A stretch of DNA of 64,000 nucleotides from Hyaloscypha bicolor E (Eukaryota; Ascomycota; Leotiomycetes; Helotiales; Hyaloscyphaceae). Every line of letters begins with the position of its first letter. Position 1 is the first letter of the stretch. Shown piece after piece: positions 22,591-32,594 of the stretch. The stretch covers positions 588,885 through 652,884 of the forward strand of contig NW_020194618.1 in assembly GCF_002865645.1 (NCBI RefSeq). Direction: 5' to 3'. A model generated the notes under the pieces. That model made no database searches, was not told the DNA's origin, and saw only the letters and a list, made by a program, of their open reading frames with translations. Both the position numbers and the translations under genes were made by a program.

Positions 22591-24397
22591 GAGTTACGTA
22601 TAGAAGCGCAATAGTAAAGTTAAGTAGCTCTTGCCTCAATATATGCAGCGATATCAGAACCTCGAGAAATATTATACTGCTAACATGAAAGGTTAACTTG
22701 CTCAAGGTTGTGGAGAAGCACTAACTTAAGGCACGAAGACGATAGCGCGAAGTATGAGATGGTCCGATGAAATATCCAACCCACCGGAGGACACTAGCAA
22801 GTGGAGCAAAGTTTCAATCACCTTGTTCCTCTACAAAACAGTGATTTTATAAAGACTTGATTGAGGTGGGGGTCAACGAGAGCGTTCTCGCTTAAGACTT
22901 CGGCAGCTTCAGGGGCAACTCAGGGGTAAAACAACAATGGCTATTTCGAAGCAACAAAAACTTCTCTGGAGAATGCTGAAAAGAAACGTTGCACATTTTG
23001 CTTGTAAAGCGATCTGGTTTTCTGATGGGGAATAGTACAACGTGCAGAAAACGAGATGAAGTGGGACTAGATAATTAAGCACAACGAGAAGGTTTGGAGA
23101 GCGCAACCACCTACTTTAATTGATCGCGTACAGAGGCGCAGCTACACGGTATGATTACTGGCGTTACTTTTGGCATGTTTTCCTCTCAGGCTTGGTTCAT
23201 ACTGAGCAGGGAACGGACCAAACACACCCACATGAATTCTCACTGAGAGCCACAGCTCGTCACCAGTACGAAATTGTGTAGCAAGCTCCGGCAATCCATT
23301 CTGCACCCTTACAGTCTGTCCTTGGACTAGAGGCACCGCTTGTTAAGGTCGGTGCACTGGCTCCTCTCGCGTCAAGAGCAGGTGGTCCAGGGTGCGATGG
23401 GAGAGGAGCCGCCATTGTTTAGCGAACATATCGTGTACAAAGCAAAACGAACCCTCGACCTTTCCTCAACGCTACGAGCAACGGCGCATGACCAGCGCCA
23501 TAAAGACGACGATATCCCTCCACCTGAGATGCAAAGTGATGCTCCCGTCCATCTCTCACGCGTCCGGAGGACGGTTGTCCCAGGTATATAGAGACCTTAG
23601 AATAGAGACCCAATAGTCGCGCCTGGTGCAGACAAGTTCTCCGTACCACGGCGTTGAATCCGATAATCTGGAGGATGCAATTGCCTTGGGCGGGGCAGCA
23701 AACCTCCAGCCGTTGTTATCTCTCTTCGGCCACGCACCTTGGAGAGTTTAGCTGCATGCCCATGGGTATCCGATTGCGCGACTTTCGGTGCTGAGCCAAA
23801 CCTGGTACATTTTGTCAGAAGGTGAGCCTAGAAGGCTCAGCCGGCACCTCCGGGACAGGAACGAGAAGGTGATTTAACGGAAGTGAGTGAGTGAGTGGTG
23901 CTGCACATGCAGTCGAAGAAGGGGAGACGGGTCCGGATATCCGCGGGAAAACGCAACAGCGATGCATAATGTAAAGACGATGAGTAAGTGACCTGTGGAT
24001 GGGGAAAAGAGATTACCCCCGAGGATGGTCCGCGGCAAACCATATGTGGGGAAAGAAAGAAAAGAATCGTATATACAGCATTACTATTTCGCATTATGTA
24101 GACATTACGTATTCGAAAGAGCAGCGAGCGAAGAACGCAACCTTTTCAAATCAACGCCCTTCTTTCTGCTCTCGATTATTTCACACTTCGACCCCACCAC
24201 ATCCAATCATCTGGTCTCCTAAATCTGAGAAGTTTTGGACACCCGTCTAAAATCCAGATTTGCGTGTAGCGGCCGTACGTAGTTGGAAGGCCGTGGGTAT
24301 TCATGTCGACATATCAACCCCTTCCTCTCCATCACTATAGTCCCGTCCCCTCACCGAGCTATCCTCAACATCTACGAAAATGGTCGAGCGGGTAACT
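22591..24397. other. Intergenic, no gene supported
   Basis: This is the 3' flank of the SUR7-like gene plus the end of the accessory stretch. Only short frames without motifs are seen. A GTGAGTGAGTGAGTG microsatellite occurs at about 23883-23898. Confidence 0.4.
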
Positions 24398-25350
24398 TTA
24401 AGCGTACTCATCCTTGACACGGCGTTGGCTCTCAGTGTCGACGAATGAGCCACGAGCAGAGCGTCTGCTTCGTTGACGGCGGTAGAATCGTGTGCTACCT
24501 CCCGTGCCAGAGCTTCGAACATGATCGTCGTTTCGGCGTCCACCGGCTCCGCAGCCCATGAACAGGAAGACGGTTGCCAAAAACATGGCGGCCCAGGCTC
24601 CCCAGGTGAAACCGAATGCGTAGCTGCCGACATTGGCGGAGAGACCGGCGTCGCGGAAGCGGTCCCGGGCTTTGACGAAAACGGTACTTTTGGGCTGTGT
24701 TAGAGGGCTTTGATGGGATGGAGATGGAGAGTATCGAGACTTACGTCATGAGGGCAGCTGCGAGAGTGAACCAGAACAGAGCGAACATAGTGATGAAGCC
24801 CGAGATTCCGGATGCGAGACGACTGCAGGGTGCAAGCAGAGAGGTGAAGAATGCGAAGACAGTGAAGACGAGGCCGATCAGGTAGAAAACCCAGCCGAAC
24901 CGCCACATATAGTAGTAGTATTTGCTCGTGGTATTCTTGCCGTGAGAGCTGTGTTTTGTCAGTGCTTGCATCTTGCAAAGCTGTGTCTTGGGACATACCC
25001 AACGAGCGCATCTGGAGCACCAGCGCTTCCCCCAACCCATGCATATCCAAGTGGCAGACCAGGAACTGGCGATCCACAATCCTGGTTACCCGCACCGCAA
25101 ACGTAGAAGTATGTCCATTGAGAAACAGCCCGGCCTGACCCCGCAATTGTTGATGTATCGGCCTGCAAGAAGTATGTCTTGTTGAGAGGCGTGCTGTTCG
25201 TGACACCGCTGAGAACGACGAAGAATTGGAGGACGATTGCGCCTGCGATCAGGATCAGGGACACTATGCCCATTCCACCGCCTTTTCAACCTGTTAGCTG
25301 TGGAATGCTAATTGGGAGCCTGGGCACTCACGAAGACCTCCGAGCGCCAT
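24398..25350 (-). CDS. SUR7/PalI-family four-helix plasma membrane protein
   Basis: Members of this family sit in eisosome-type plasma-membrane domains or in the pH-sensing complex. The four exons are 25350-25332, 25281-24999, 24948-24745 and 24686-24398, with introns of 50, 50 and 58 nt. The first and third introns end in an unusual AAAAG acceptor. The joined frame has 264 residues. Helix 1 is SLILIAGAIVLQFFVVLSG. An extracellular loop follows, with the family-type paired Cys in YFYVCGAGNQDCGSP. Helix 2 is FGWVFYLIGLVFTVFAFF, helix 3 ISGFITMFALFWFTLAAAL and helix 4 AFGFTWGAWAAMFLATVFLF. The cytosolic tail is Arg/Ser-rich. The topology and the two loop cysteines identify the family; which SUR7 paralogue this is cannot be told. 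Confidence 0.85.
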
Positions 25351-26490
25351 TGCGAATTAATTATTGATTATTAGGAAGAGAGTGAGGAACGTGTGCGAAT
25401 GGGAGGCGGGGAGGTCTATATGGCACTATCTTAGCACAAACATTCCCCAAACAGGACGGGAAGTGGTGAGCTTGAGCTCGGATGCACGGTAAACGTACCT
25501 ACGTGTGCGAGGATTGGCGGTTTCGCAGAGCTTCTCGGGCTGCGACAATGCTGAGACTCGTCGGGGATGTTTAAGAAAAAGAGGGCAGATGTAACGTGGA
25601 GGAGGCTGGGGTAATAAACAGATGACCAGCACACCACTGACTCTAGCTGGTTGTGGCTTTGTTTCTATCGAGGTCTTTGTGAGTGAGTGAGTGATGCCAT
25701 GCCAGCGATGACGATACCCTCCTCGGCTGTTGGACTTAGTGCGCCGCGAGGTGGGGCAGTTCGGCTGGCCCTGGAAAATGGCCTGCTGGGAGAGCTCGGT
25801 GCTGCAAAATGGAATTGATCTTGATGGCTTCAAACTCAATTCGGTTTAATCGTGTGGGCTCGACTGTCACGGCCCAAGGCTAAGGGACAACCGGAGATCC
25901 TCCTCTTCTGCGGTGTTTCGTGACAACCTCACTGGCTTCATTGCCCATACGTCATAGGATCGAGGATCTCAAGCGTAATCAAGGTTCAGCAAGCGAAATG
26001 AGATGGAGATCATGAGGCTGTGTGGGGAAACATCATCCAACCTCACGAGATGTTCATGAAGTCGTGAGTTCTCGAAGTTGAGGTCTTCTTCATCTGGAAG
26101 ATTTCAGATGAAAATTCCCAGTCTCCTGGTTAGGCCCAGCGGCTGTCTCCAGGGTCTGCTCAGGTATTTGATCCCAGCTTCCCGCAGTCATAGCAGGCGT
26201 ATGATATGAAGCAGTTGACGACTCATGAGCTTGAGTTGATGATGCGTGTCCGGCTCCATGTTTTTGGGAATTGGACTTTCGGGAAAATGCCAGGCATCAA
26301 GTGCTCAATGCCTAAGATAGTCAGGTGATCAAGTTTTGATCACCTGACTTTAGGTCACAACATACCTGGTTCTGCTGGTGTCACCTCAGATCGGACGAAG
26401 CTGGCGATGGCCTATCTTGCTCCTCCACTCAAGAGTTTCCAGGAAAGCGAAAAGGGAACTTCAATGAAGCGTACTTTTCTGGGGAAGTAG
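25351..26490. other. Intergenic; upstream of the SUR7-like gene
   Basis: No gene is supported. It holds the SUR7-like promoter and a perfect hairpin at 26319-26349 (listed separately). A GTGAGTGAGTGAGTG microsatellite lies near 25680. Confidence 0.4.
26319..26349. repeat. Perfect inverted repeat, 14-bp arms, 3-nt loop
   Basis: The left arm AGTCAGGTGATCAA (26319-26332) is the exact reverse complement of the right arm (26336-26349), separated by GTT. It lies about 140 bp before the aldo/keto reductase remnant and is not flanked by a T-run, so a transcription terminator role is not indicated. It could be a regulator binding site or a transposon footprint. Confidence 0.9.
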
Positions 26491-26736
26491 ATGACGGAGG
26501 CGGTTGAGAGGGTTAATAAGAAGGTGAGGGGCGCCAAGAAGAGGGGGACGAGCATGGCTGTTGTTGCGACAGCGTGGAGTTTGAGCAAGCTGCTTATGAC
26601 AGCTCCAATCATTGGGCCGTCGAAGATTGAGAGGGTTGATGAAGCGAATCGGGCGGTTAACTTTGAGTTGTCGAAGGAGGAGGTGGACAGCATTGATCGC
26701 TTGTATGAGCCGAAAAATGTGATCGGGTTTAAGTAA
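26491..26736 (+). pseudogene. C-terminal remnant of an aldo/keto reductase
   Basis: The 81-codon frame matches the end of an aldo/keto reductase: a helix with VERVNKKVRGAKKRGTSMAV, then the strand and helix WSLSKLLMTAPIIGPSKIER, and then FELSKEEVDSIDRLYEPKNV. Intact enzymes of this family have about 320-350 residues. The barrel strands with the catalytic Asp, Tyr, Lys and His are absent, and the upstream sequence in this frame hits a stop just before the ATG. This is a truncated relic, not a functional reductase. Confidence 0.75.
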
Positions 26737-26934
26737 GATTTGATGGGGAATACTCAAACGAAATCACCAGAGTCAAGGAGCAAATCTCGTATCTGTTCTG
26801 CACAAGTTAAAATAGACTAAATTATGAGGGTCAAGCTGCTGGTGTTTTTGTTGTCCATTTTCTGAGTTCCATTGAGGTCACATAGACCCCCAATTTCCCT
26901 TTTCGGAGCCGCAGTGTACAGTACTTGCTAGACC

Positions 26935-27165
26935 ATTCATAAGAACAGCTTTCATCCAATAATTATCTAAAGACAAGTTCAAGGAATCGTTATTTAAAAC
27001 TGTTTCTGTTCTATGACTGTGTGATTGTGGATTCATGGAATTGTTCCTTAAAATAACTTTTATCTAGTGATTGTGTGATTACAGGATTTAGGGAATCGTT
27101 CTTTAAAAAAGGGTTTAACCCGATGATTGTCTAAACGCGAGTTCGAGGGATCACTTCTTGATTGC
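26935..27165. repeat. Four diverged tandem repeats of about 55 bp
   Basis: A motif of the form GGAATCGTTnTTTAAAA recurs at 26983, 27037 and 27092, with a weaker copy near 27148 (spacing 54, 55 and 56 bp). Each copy is preceded by GATTGTGTGATT-like sequence. The spacing and shared order show an ancient tandem array. It lies in the 3' flank of the first cysteine-motif paralogue. Confidence 0.7.
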
Positions 27166-27406
27166 TTCTACTAGTATAAGATCCTGAAGAAAAAAAAGAG
27201 ATTTCAGAGTTCAACAGAAATTGAATTTTTGCATTCACAATACTTAACTCTACCTCCCTGAGATGTAGGATGTAGGAAAGAGAAGTTACTGGCCTGCAGC
27301 AGCTTCTGGTCGCTCACCTTGAACTACCTTTTACTTACAGGGCATCCTCATCATCCTCGTAGTTATCTTCACTTGAAGGCCACTCAAGCTCTGCTTCTAT
27401 CATAGC

Positions 27407-29026
27407 CTATACCCCAGGTTGGCAGATATCCCCGGACTCAACCGACTCAGCTCGTGGATCCTGTCGTACAGAACTCAGACTCACTCTTGGGGATTCCTGG
27501 CCTTCCACTCCAAACTCATCGACATCACCAATCGTGGTGTTCAGAGGGCAATCCGAGTCTGCAGAGAGCAGCGCCGATATCGCATTCCAGCTCACCTCGC
27601 GCGACGACGGGCCTTGAGCCAACGCCTCTCTTATCTCCCTCACTGCTTCTTGTCCCAATTCCAGTATTCGTGTCCATTGCTCATCCGTCGGCTCCATCAC
27701 CATAGCAATTCTCGCCGTCAAGATCTGGCAAATCTGGTTGAGATTCAGTTGAGCATCGACGAGATGTGGATATTCGTGCTCAGTCCACGCCATTACGCGC
27801 CACGTATCTTCTCTCGCCCCTCTGAGGCGCTCGGTGAGCAGACAATGCTCATCCCTCGGACGACCATATAATTCCCGTCGATTTTCCTCGAAATAAAGTC
27901 TTCTCGACACCTCATAAGCTTCCTGAACTTCACCACATTCATACCAGAGGACTTGTTGCCAGTACAGCTCGAGAGATTGGATAGGGCAGGTGAGATGATT
28001 CAGTCCGATTCCCGCTCGTCTCTGATTCTCAGATGCGAGCCATTGGGACAAAGGCGGACCATCGAGGCGGCCGTCGTCAAAGTCGTACCATCTGTTTGCA
28101 ATTTGCGCCCGACGGCGATGGAAGTCGTTTGCTTGGAGCTCGGTGCCGTAGTGGCTCAGGTACCACATATAGTTGTCGAGATCTGCTTCGAGAGCATCCT
28201 GAGCTGAAAGACCTACGTTGTGAGTGGAGTCTTGCTGGTAGCTTCTGATCGTCCATTCATAGAATGAGATTTCTGGTGGCTCGGGGGCACGGTAGTCTTC
28301 ATCCTCTTCCTGGCCTTCAGGAGACTCAACTTCCAGAGTGTCAGCTGGACGCTCGGCCGCGATATTAGGAATTTGTCTGTATGAATCCTGATGCATATCA
28401 AAAGTAAAACGAATATGCCCAAATCTATATTCTTGGTCTTCACCATTTATTGCTCGGGATGTGGCATCGATGTCTGCTTGTCGTTGGACACATTGTTCCA
28501 TCTGCTGGACGATCGAGGCGAGAATTTGATCCTGTGGATAGGCTTGTGCTTCTGTTTGGAAGACGAGAAGCTCTACCTCAGCGGTTGTGACATTGAAGGG
28601 GTGGAGTCTTCTTCCAGCTTGGTATTCTCCCAAATAGTCAATTGGTGCCGCATCTTGTAGAGGAGTGCGTTCTTCTGCCGGGGGTTGCGAATGAATATTA
28701 GTGACTAAGTCGAAACGCTCAAGACGGTAGCGCCCTTGGCTCCGAAGATGATACTCTTCATCAGGAAGTGGATGAGCCCGCTCACCTCTGAAATACTGCC
28801 TAAGAGACTTCGCTCTGCGAGAGTCTCGTATGAAGTTCTCACGTTCCCTTCTCAGCGCCCCTTGATGGCTCTGGATGCAGTCATGGCAGCGTCGAATTCG
28901 TCTGAAATGCCCACGGATTCTGTGCCAGGAAGGAAACGGTTCTACCTCACCACACCTACCACCTGGGTAGAAGAGGATAGCCTCCCTTTGACAAGAGTGG
29001 CATGCGACAGTGGTTCCTAGACACAT
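27407..29026 (-). CDS. Cysteine-motif protein, copy 1 of a tandem paralogous pair (function unknown)
   Basis: I do not recognise this family. The frame is placed at the ATG at 29026 because the neighbouring paralogue begins at the same point (MC[LF]GTT); an in-frame ATG at 29107 would add 27 residues. The product has 539 residues. The N-terminus has CxxC spacing (CHSC), then RCGEVEPFPSWH and CHDC, which suggests a zinc-binding ribbon. A basic/acidic helical body follows, with a module FYEWTIRS...DLDNYMWYLSHYG...NDFHRRRAQIANRWYDFD...LSQWL (about 28030-28275). A helical C-terminal third (RRLYFEENRRELYGRP) follows. After the stop at 27407, a coding-like stretch ends at a GTAAGT donor near 27337, so a further exon is possible. 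No signal peptide or membrane segment is seen. Confidence 0.65.
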   Translation of the reverse strand: MCLGTTVACHSCQREAILFYPGGRCGEVEPFPSWHRIRGHFRRIRRCHDCIQSHQGALRRERENFIRDSRRAKSLRQYFRGERAHPLPDEEYHLRSQGRYRLERFDLVTNIHSQPPAEERTPLQDAAPIDYLGEYQAGRRLHPFNVTTAEVELLVFQTEAQAYPQDQILASIVQQMEQCVQRQADIDATSRAINGEDQEYRFGHIRFTFDMHQDSYRQIPNIAAERPADTLEVESPEGQEEDEDYRAPEPPEISFYEWTIRSYQQDSTHNVGLSAQDALEADLDNYMWYLSHYGTELQANDFHRRRAQIANRWYDFDDGRLDGPPLSQWLASENQRRAGIGLNHLTCPIQSLELYWQQVLWYECGEVQEAYEVSRRLYFEENRRELYGRPRDEHCLLTERLRGAREDTWRVMAWTEHEYPHLVDAQLNLNQICQILTARIAMVMEPTDEQWTRILELGQEAVREIREALAQGPSSREVSWNAISALLSADSDCPLNTTIGDVDEFGVEGQESPRVSLSSVRQDPRAESVESGDICQPGV

Positions 29027-29570
29027 TGTGGATTGAGTATATAGAGGAATTTGAACAGTTGGCAAGAGGACTGGTGAAGAGGATCTCTTCGAGGGGTGAT
29101 ACTGCACAAAAGTGCAGGGTTTTGAGTGTTATCATATAAATGAACAATTCAATTGTTCTGCGGTCTCTGTCCCTTCTTTCATTTTTCGACAAAGAACGTG
29201 ACTTGCATTGTTTCTGTACTTCACAAATGAAAGGAAACGAGGGACCTTCAGGATAAAGACTTTTTGGCATGTATTCACGCTGTACTTTGAAGGAGATATG
29301 TTCACCACAGAAGCCAGTGTTTTTCGGCTTTGTGCGGAGTATGTATTGAGTTTGATTTTCAAGCCACGATGTGCCTAGTATTCAATTTTCGAGACCAGTT
29401 CACGTTCGACAGGGGCTTACGATTCTCAGATTAAAGTTATTTATGTTATTTCTCATTCAGAATACTGCCAAGAAAGCACCTTGGCTTCGGGGGGGATGAT
29501 AGCATCTATGAAGTAAGTCTGACACCGCCAGAGTTCGCAATCTCGAGGAGACATGAGAGATATAAATTAC
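29027..29570. other. Spacer between the tandem paralogues
   Basis: This holds the promoter of copy 1 and the 3' end of copy 2. On the minus strand, possible additional 3' exons of copy 2 lie in 29460-29640, including frame-compatible sequence reading TYFIDAIIPPEAKVLSW after a GTGAGT...TCAG intron. No separate gene is seen. Confidence 0.35.
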
Positions 29571-31637
29571 TCACTGTGAGCAACTTATCTGGGTTGCTGT
29601 CGACTTCGAACGGCTCCCAATCCGACGTCCACTTGCGAATGATTTGGCGAGACTTATTATAAGACGTGACTCACATCTCCAGGACAACGTCGTCAAGCCA
29701 GAAGTGTGGAGAGCGTTGTCGTCCTTGTCTCTGTGGCGGACTCGCACAGACCGTAGAGGCGTCGTCGTCCTCGTCAACAGTCTGAGGAGTTCCTGGGATC
29801 GCATTGTGAACCATCTCATTGATCCTCTCTTCCTGTTCCCTTGCCTCGGCTTCATCCAGCATTCGCTGGGCACGACGTATCGTCCCATGATGTCATCCCA
29901 TTCCTGAGCGGAGGGATGATATTCCGTAGTAATATGACGTCTCAATAAACGACGGGTAGTCAGTGTCTCTTCATAGACAGGATTGGGTTCTTCGGGCCAA
30001 TAGGTCAGAGACAACAATACAAGTTCTCGGATGTTATTCCGAGCGGCCCGCAGGTCCTCAATAATTTGGGAGTACGCCCCACGCGCGTTGCCATAGATTT
30101 CTCGTCGATTCTCCTCATAGTGACGAGTGAGAGAAGCAGTCCAGTCGAATTGGGCCTCTATCGTAGTTCCTCGAACGACTTCCCTGGCATACCTTCGGAG
30201 CGCTTCTCTGCGACCCATTTCAGCATTGCCTCGACTTCGACGGCGTCGGATAGCTTCTGCGAGCCATGTGAGAAATGAGGGAGAGTCAGGGAGAGCTGGT
30301 GTGAAGTCGAATATGCTGTTGTCAACGTTGGCTCTGAGTATTCGGAAGTCACTGATTTGCCTTTGACTGCCATTTACCCGGAGCCATCTCTCGTAGCCGT
30401 CGAGGTCCCGCTCCAGAGCATCTCCTACACGTCGTGGGTGTTCGTGTCTGGGATTCATATGCTCGTTGACAACCCACTGGTGAAATGAGAAGATATCAGG
30501 CTCTCCCGAATCATCCGCTCTGTTGCCAGTTCTCGATGAGCCAAAATTCGGAGTAGGCCGAAATTGATTGAATTGTCGTCTATTGGCATCGGCGATCTCC
30601 TCACGACGAGCAACGAACACTTCAAAGTGCACAGTTGTTGCCAGACCTTCAGCAAGATATGTTGTGTATCCGACCATCGTAGCAGTCCAAGCACCCATAA
30701 GGTTTTCATCCTCCGTTTGGATTGCATCGAGCAGGCTAGGCTCTGAGGTGATCCATTCTCGGAAAGTCGGCACGTGATTTCCTGGATTAGGGCCTGGTAC
30801 GAAGTCGAAGTTACGGGTGTCGTTCGTTTGAGAGCTGAAGAATAAATCATTAAACCGTCTCAAATGGCCTCGCTCATACCTCGGATTGCTGAGATACTGG
30901 ATATACCTTTGCACATCCTCAAGGAGATCTACCTCTGGGGACAGGGCATTAACTTCACGGTCTGGCGGATTTTCTTGGTGATGCCTGGTAGTGAAAGTCT
31001 GAAATCCGATCGGCCACGATGATCGTGCTCGCCGTGCTGGCGAGAGTGGCGCGGGCGAAGGTTCTTGTGCTTCAAGCAATCTTGTTTGCATGTCCAGCAG
31101 GAGTTGGATTGCAGTGTAGCTATAAAGTCGATCCTCGTTTGTAATCGCTCTTCCCGTGGCGTCAATTTCTGCTTGACGTCTCAGGGACTCGGCAAACCGC
31201 TCTGGGATTGTTTGCATGATCTGATCGTCGGGGAAGGCAGCCGTCTGGATTCGAATCGACTCAAGTGTACGTGGAATTAATGCAGTCGTAAATGGGTGCA
31301 GGCGGCTCCCTTCTGAATAGGCCCTTGCAATGTCACTTGATCGTTGAAGCTCCATTCCTCTTGCTTCCTCATCTGTGAAAGGGGTTGCACGTTGCCCTCT
31401 GTAATATTCCTTGACAGCCATGGCTCGCGCGCTGTCTTGCGCAATTTGACGACGCTCTTCCGCCAGGGCTTCTTCTTCCTCGCGGATGCATGCTTCGCAC
31501 ACAAGATCATTATATGTGCGCCCTGTCACATGATGCCATGCCGGAAAGGGCTGGTTTTCCCCACAAATCAGATCTGGGTGTATAGAATACTCTATCTTTC
31601 CACATCTCGGACAGATGAAGGTTGTTCCGAAACACAT
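29571..31637 (-). CDS. Cysteine-motif protein, copy 2 of a tandem paralogous pair (function unknown; probable frameshift near 3' end)
   Basis: This is the paralogue of the gene just downstream, transcribed in the same direction. It begins MCFGTTFICPRCGK and has the same order: CPRC, ICGENQPFPAWHHVTG and VCEACI. It shares RQAEIDATGRAI with the other copy (DIDATSRAI). It is longer (688 codons) because the YxxYL...DF...WL module appears about three times (around 30740-30960, 30545-30735 and 30255-30500) instead of once. Near 29878 the sensible reading jumps frame. The shown frame ends in an Arg/Ser-rich, shadow-like tail, while the alternative frame reads RRAQRMLDEAEAREQEERIN and an acidic end to 29671, aligning with the paralogue's C-terminal helix. 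A sequencing error, a real frameshift or unrecognised splicing are all possible. Confidence 0.6.
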   Translation of the reverse strand: MCFGTTFICPRCGKIEYSIHPDLICGENQPFPAWHHVTGRTYNDLVCEACIREEEEALAEERRQIAQDSARAMAVKEYYRGQRATPFTDEEARGMELQRSSDIARAYSEGSRLHPFTTALIPRTLESIRIQTAAFPDDQIMQTIPERFAESLRRQAEIDATGRAITNEDRLYSYTAIQLLLDMQTRLLEAQEPSPAPLSPARRARSSWPIGFQTFTTRHHQENPPDREVNALSPEVDLLEDVQRYIQYLSNPRYERGHLRRFNDLFFSSQTNDTRNFDFVPGPNPGNHVPTFREWITSEPSLLDAIQTEDENLMGAWTATMVGYTTYLAEGLATTVHFEVFVARREEIADANRRQFNQFRPTPNFGSSRTGNRADDSGEPDIFSFHQWVVNEHMNPRHEHPRRVGDALERDLDGYERWLRVNGSQRQISDFRILRANVDNSIFDFTPALPDSPSFLTWLAEAIRRRRSRGNAEMGRREALRRYAREVVRGTTIEAQFDWTASLTRHYEENRREIYGNARGAYSQIIEDLRAARNNIRELVLLSLTYWPEEPNPVYEETLTTRRLLRRHITTEYHPSAQEWDDIMGRYVVPSECWMKPRQGNRKRGSMRWFTMRSQELLRLLTRTTTPLRSVRVRHRDKDDNALHTSGLTTLSWRCESRLIISLAKSFASGRRIGSRSKSTATQISCSQ

Positions 31638-32594
31638 CGTGACTGTTTGATTCTTGATGTACGGAGAATGAGGTGTTACTGCACAATGGTGAGTTCAAGT
31701 TGTGGTAATCAATAGTCCTGTTGTCGATGAGGACAGCTTTGTGTAGGATAAGTGAGTGGCTCTCCTCTCTCTTAATTTGGCCCCGATTTTATCTTCAAAC
31801 AATCGCACTGTCCTGGAGATCTTGTTCTGCTTCAAACAAGAAATTCATTGACAAGGTACCCTAGCTCTTCCCTTGAATTGAATTCTGGACTCCCATCGCC
31901 TGCAAAGAATCACATACAAAGACATCAATATCCCAAAATTCACTTGTACATTGCAAGCTGTTAGGCCGCCTCAAACTTAGCCAACCAAGGTGAAAAAGAA
32001 CACGTCGATTTGAACAATAACACACAATTCATTCTTCTGGACGATATGCATTCGAAGATTGAGCTCGACGCTTAGACACTCGTCTCGCCGAGATTATACG
32101 CTGGTTTTCAAGTGCATTTGGGATACGTTGGGAGAACGACACACATTACTCTTTGCACGCAGCAATCAAGAATGTGGAATGCACAAGGTCTTTCAGCACT
32201 TGCTGAGGTAACCTGCTTATGGCAAACAATCACTTTTTGGCCATTCAACACGTACTTCAGCAAGTCAGCCTCGTCTCAAAGCAAAGCCTTCAAGTGCTCA
32301 TCCACATCTCATGTTCTCGCTCAACTATGCTAAAACCAATTGCAGACGAGCTATCAGTGCTCACCCCCGCCTCCATGAATACGGACCTTTTGGTCCAATC
32401 TGATGAAAAGGGCTGCTTGTGAAATCTACTCCCATTCCCCTTCTCAATTGGCTCCCAAATCAAGGCGTAAGGCACCCTCAATTAACGCCGATAACGCCGT
32501 GATATCTTTTGCGCACCAAAATGAAACTCTGTATTCGAACACGTCCGCCTTCCGTGAATGTCGTGTTGTCCGTCGTCACACCGCTCAGGATATT
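31638..32594. other. Intergenic, no gene supported
   Basis: This is the upstream region of the copy 2 paralogue and the 3' flank of the triple-SUMO gene. Only short frames without motifs are present. Confidence 0.4.

Noticed and set aside
26319..26349. Hairpin as a transcription terminator
   Set aside because: Bacterial-type intrinsic terminators do not apply to this fungal genome and no T-run follows the stem.
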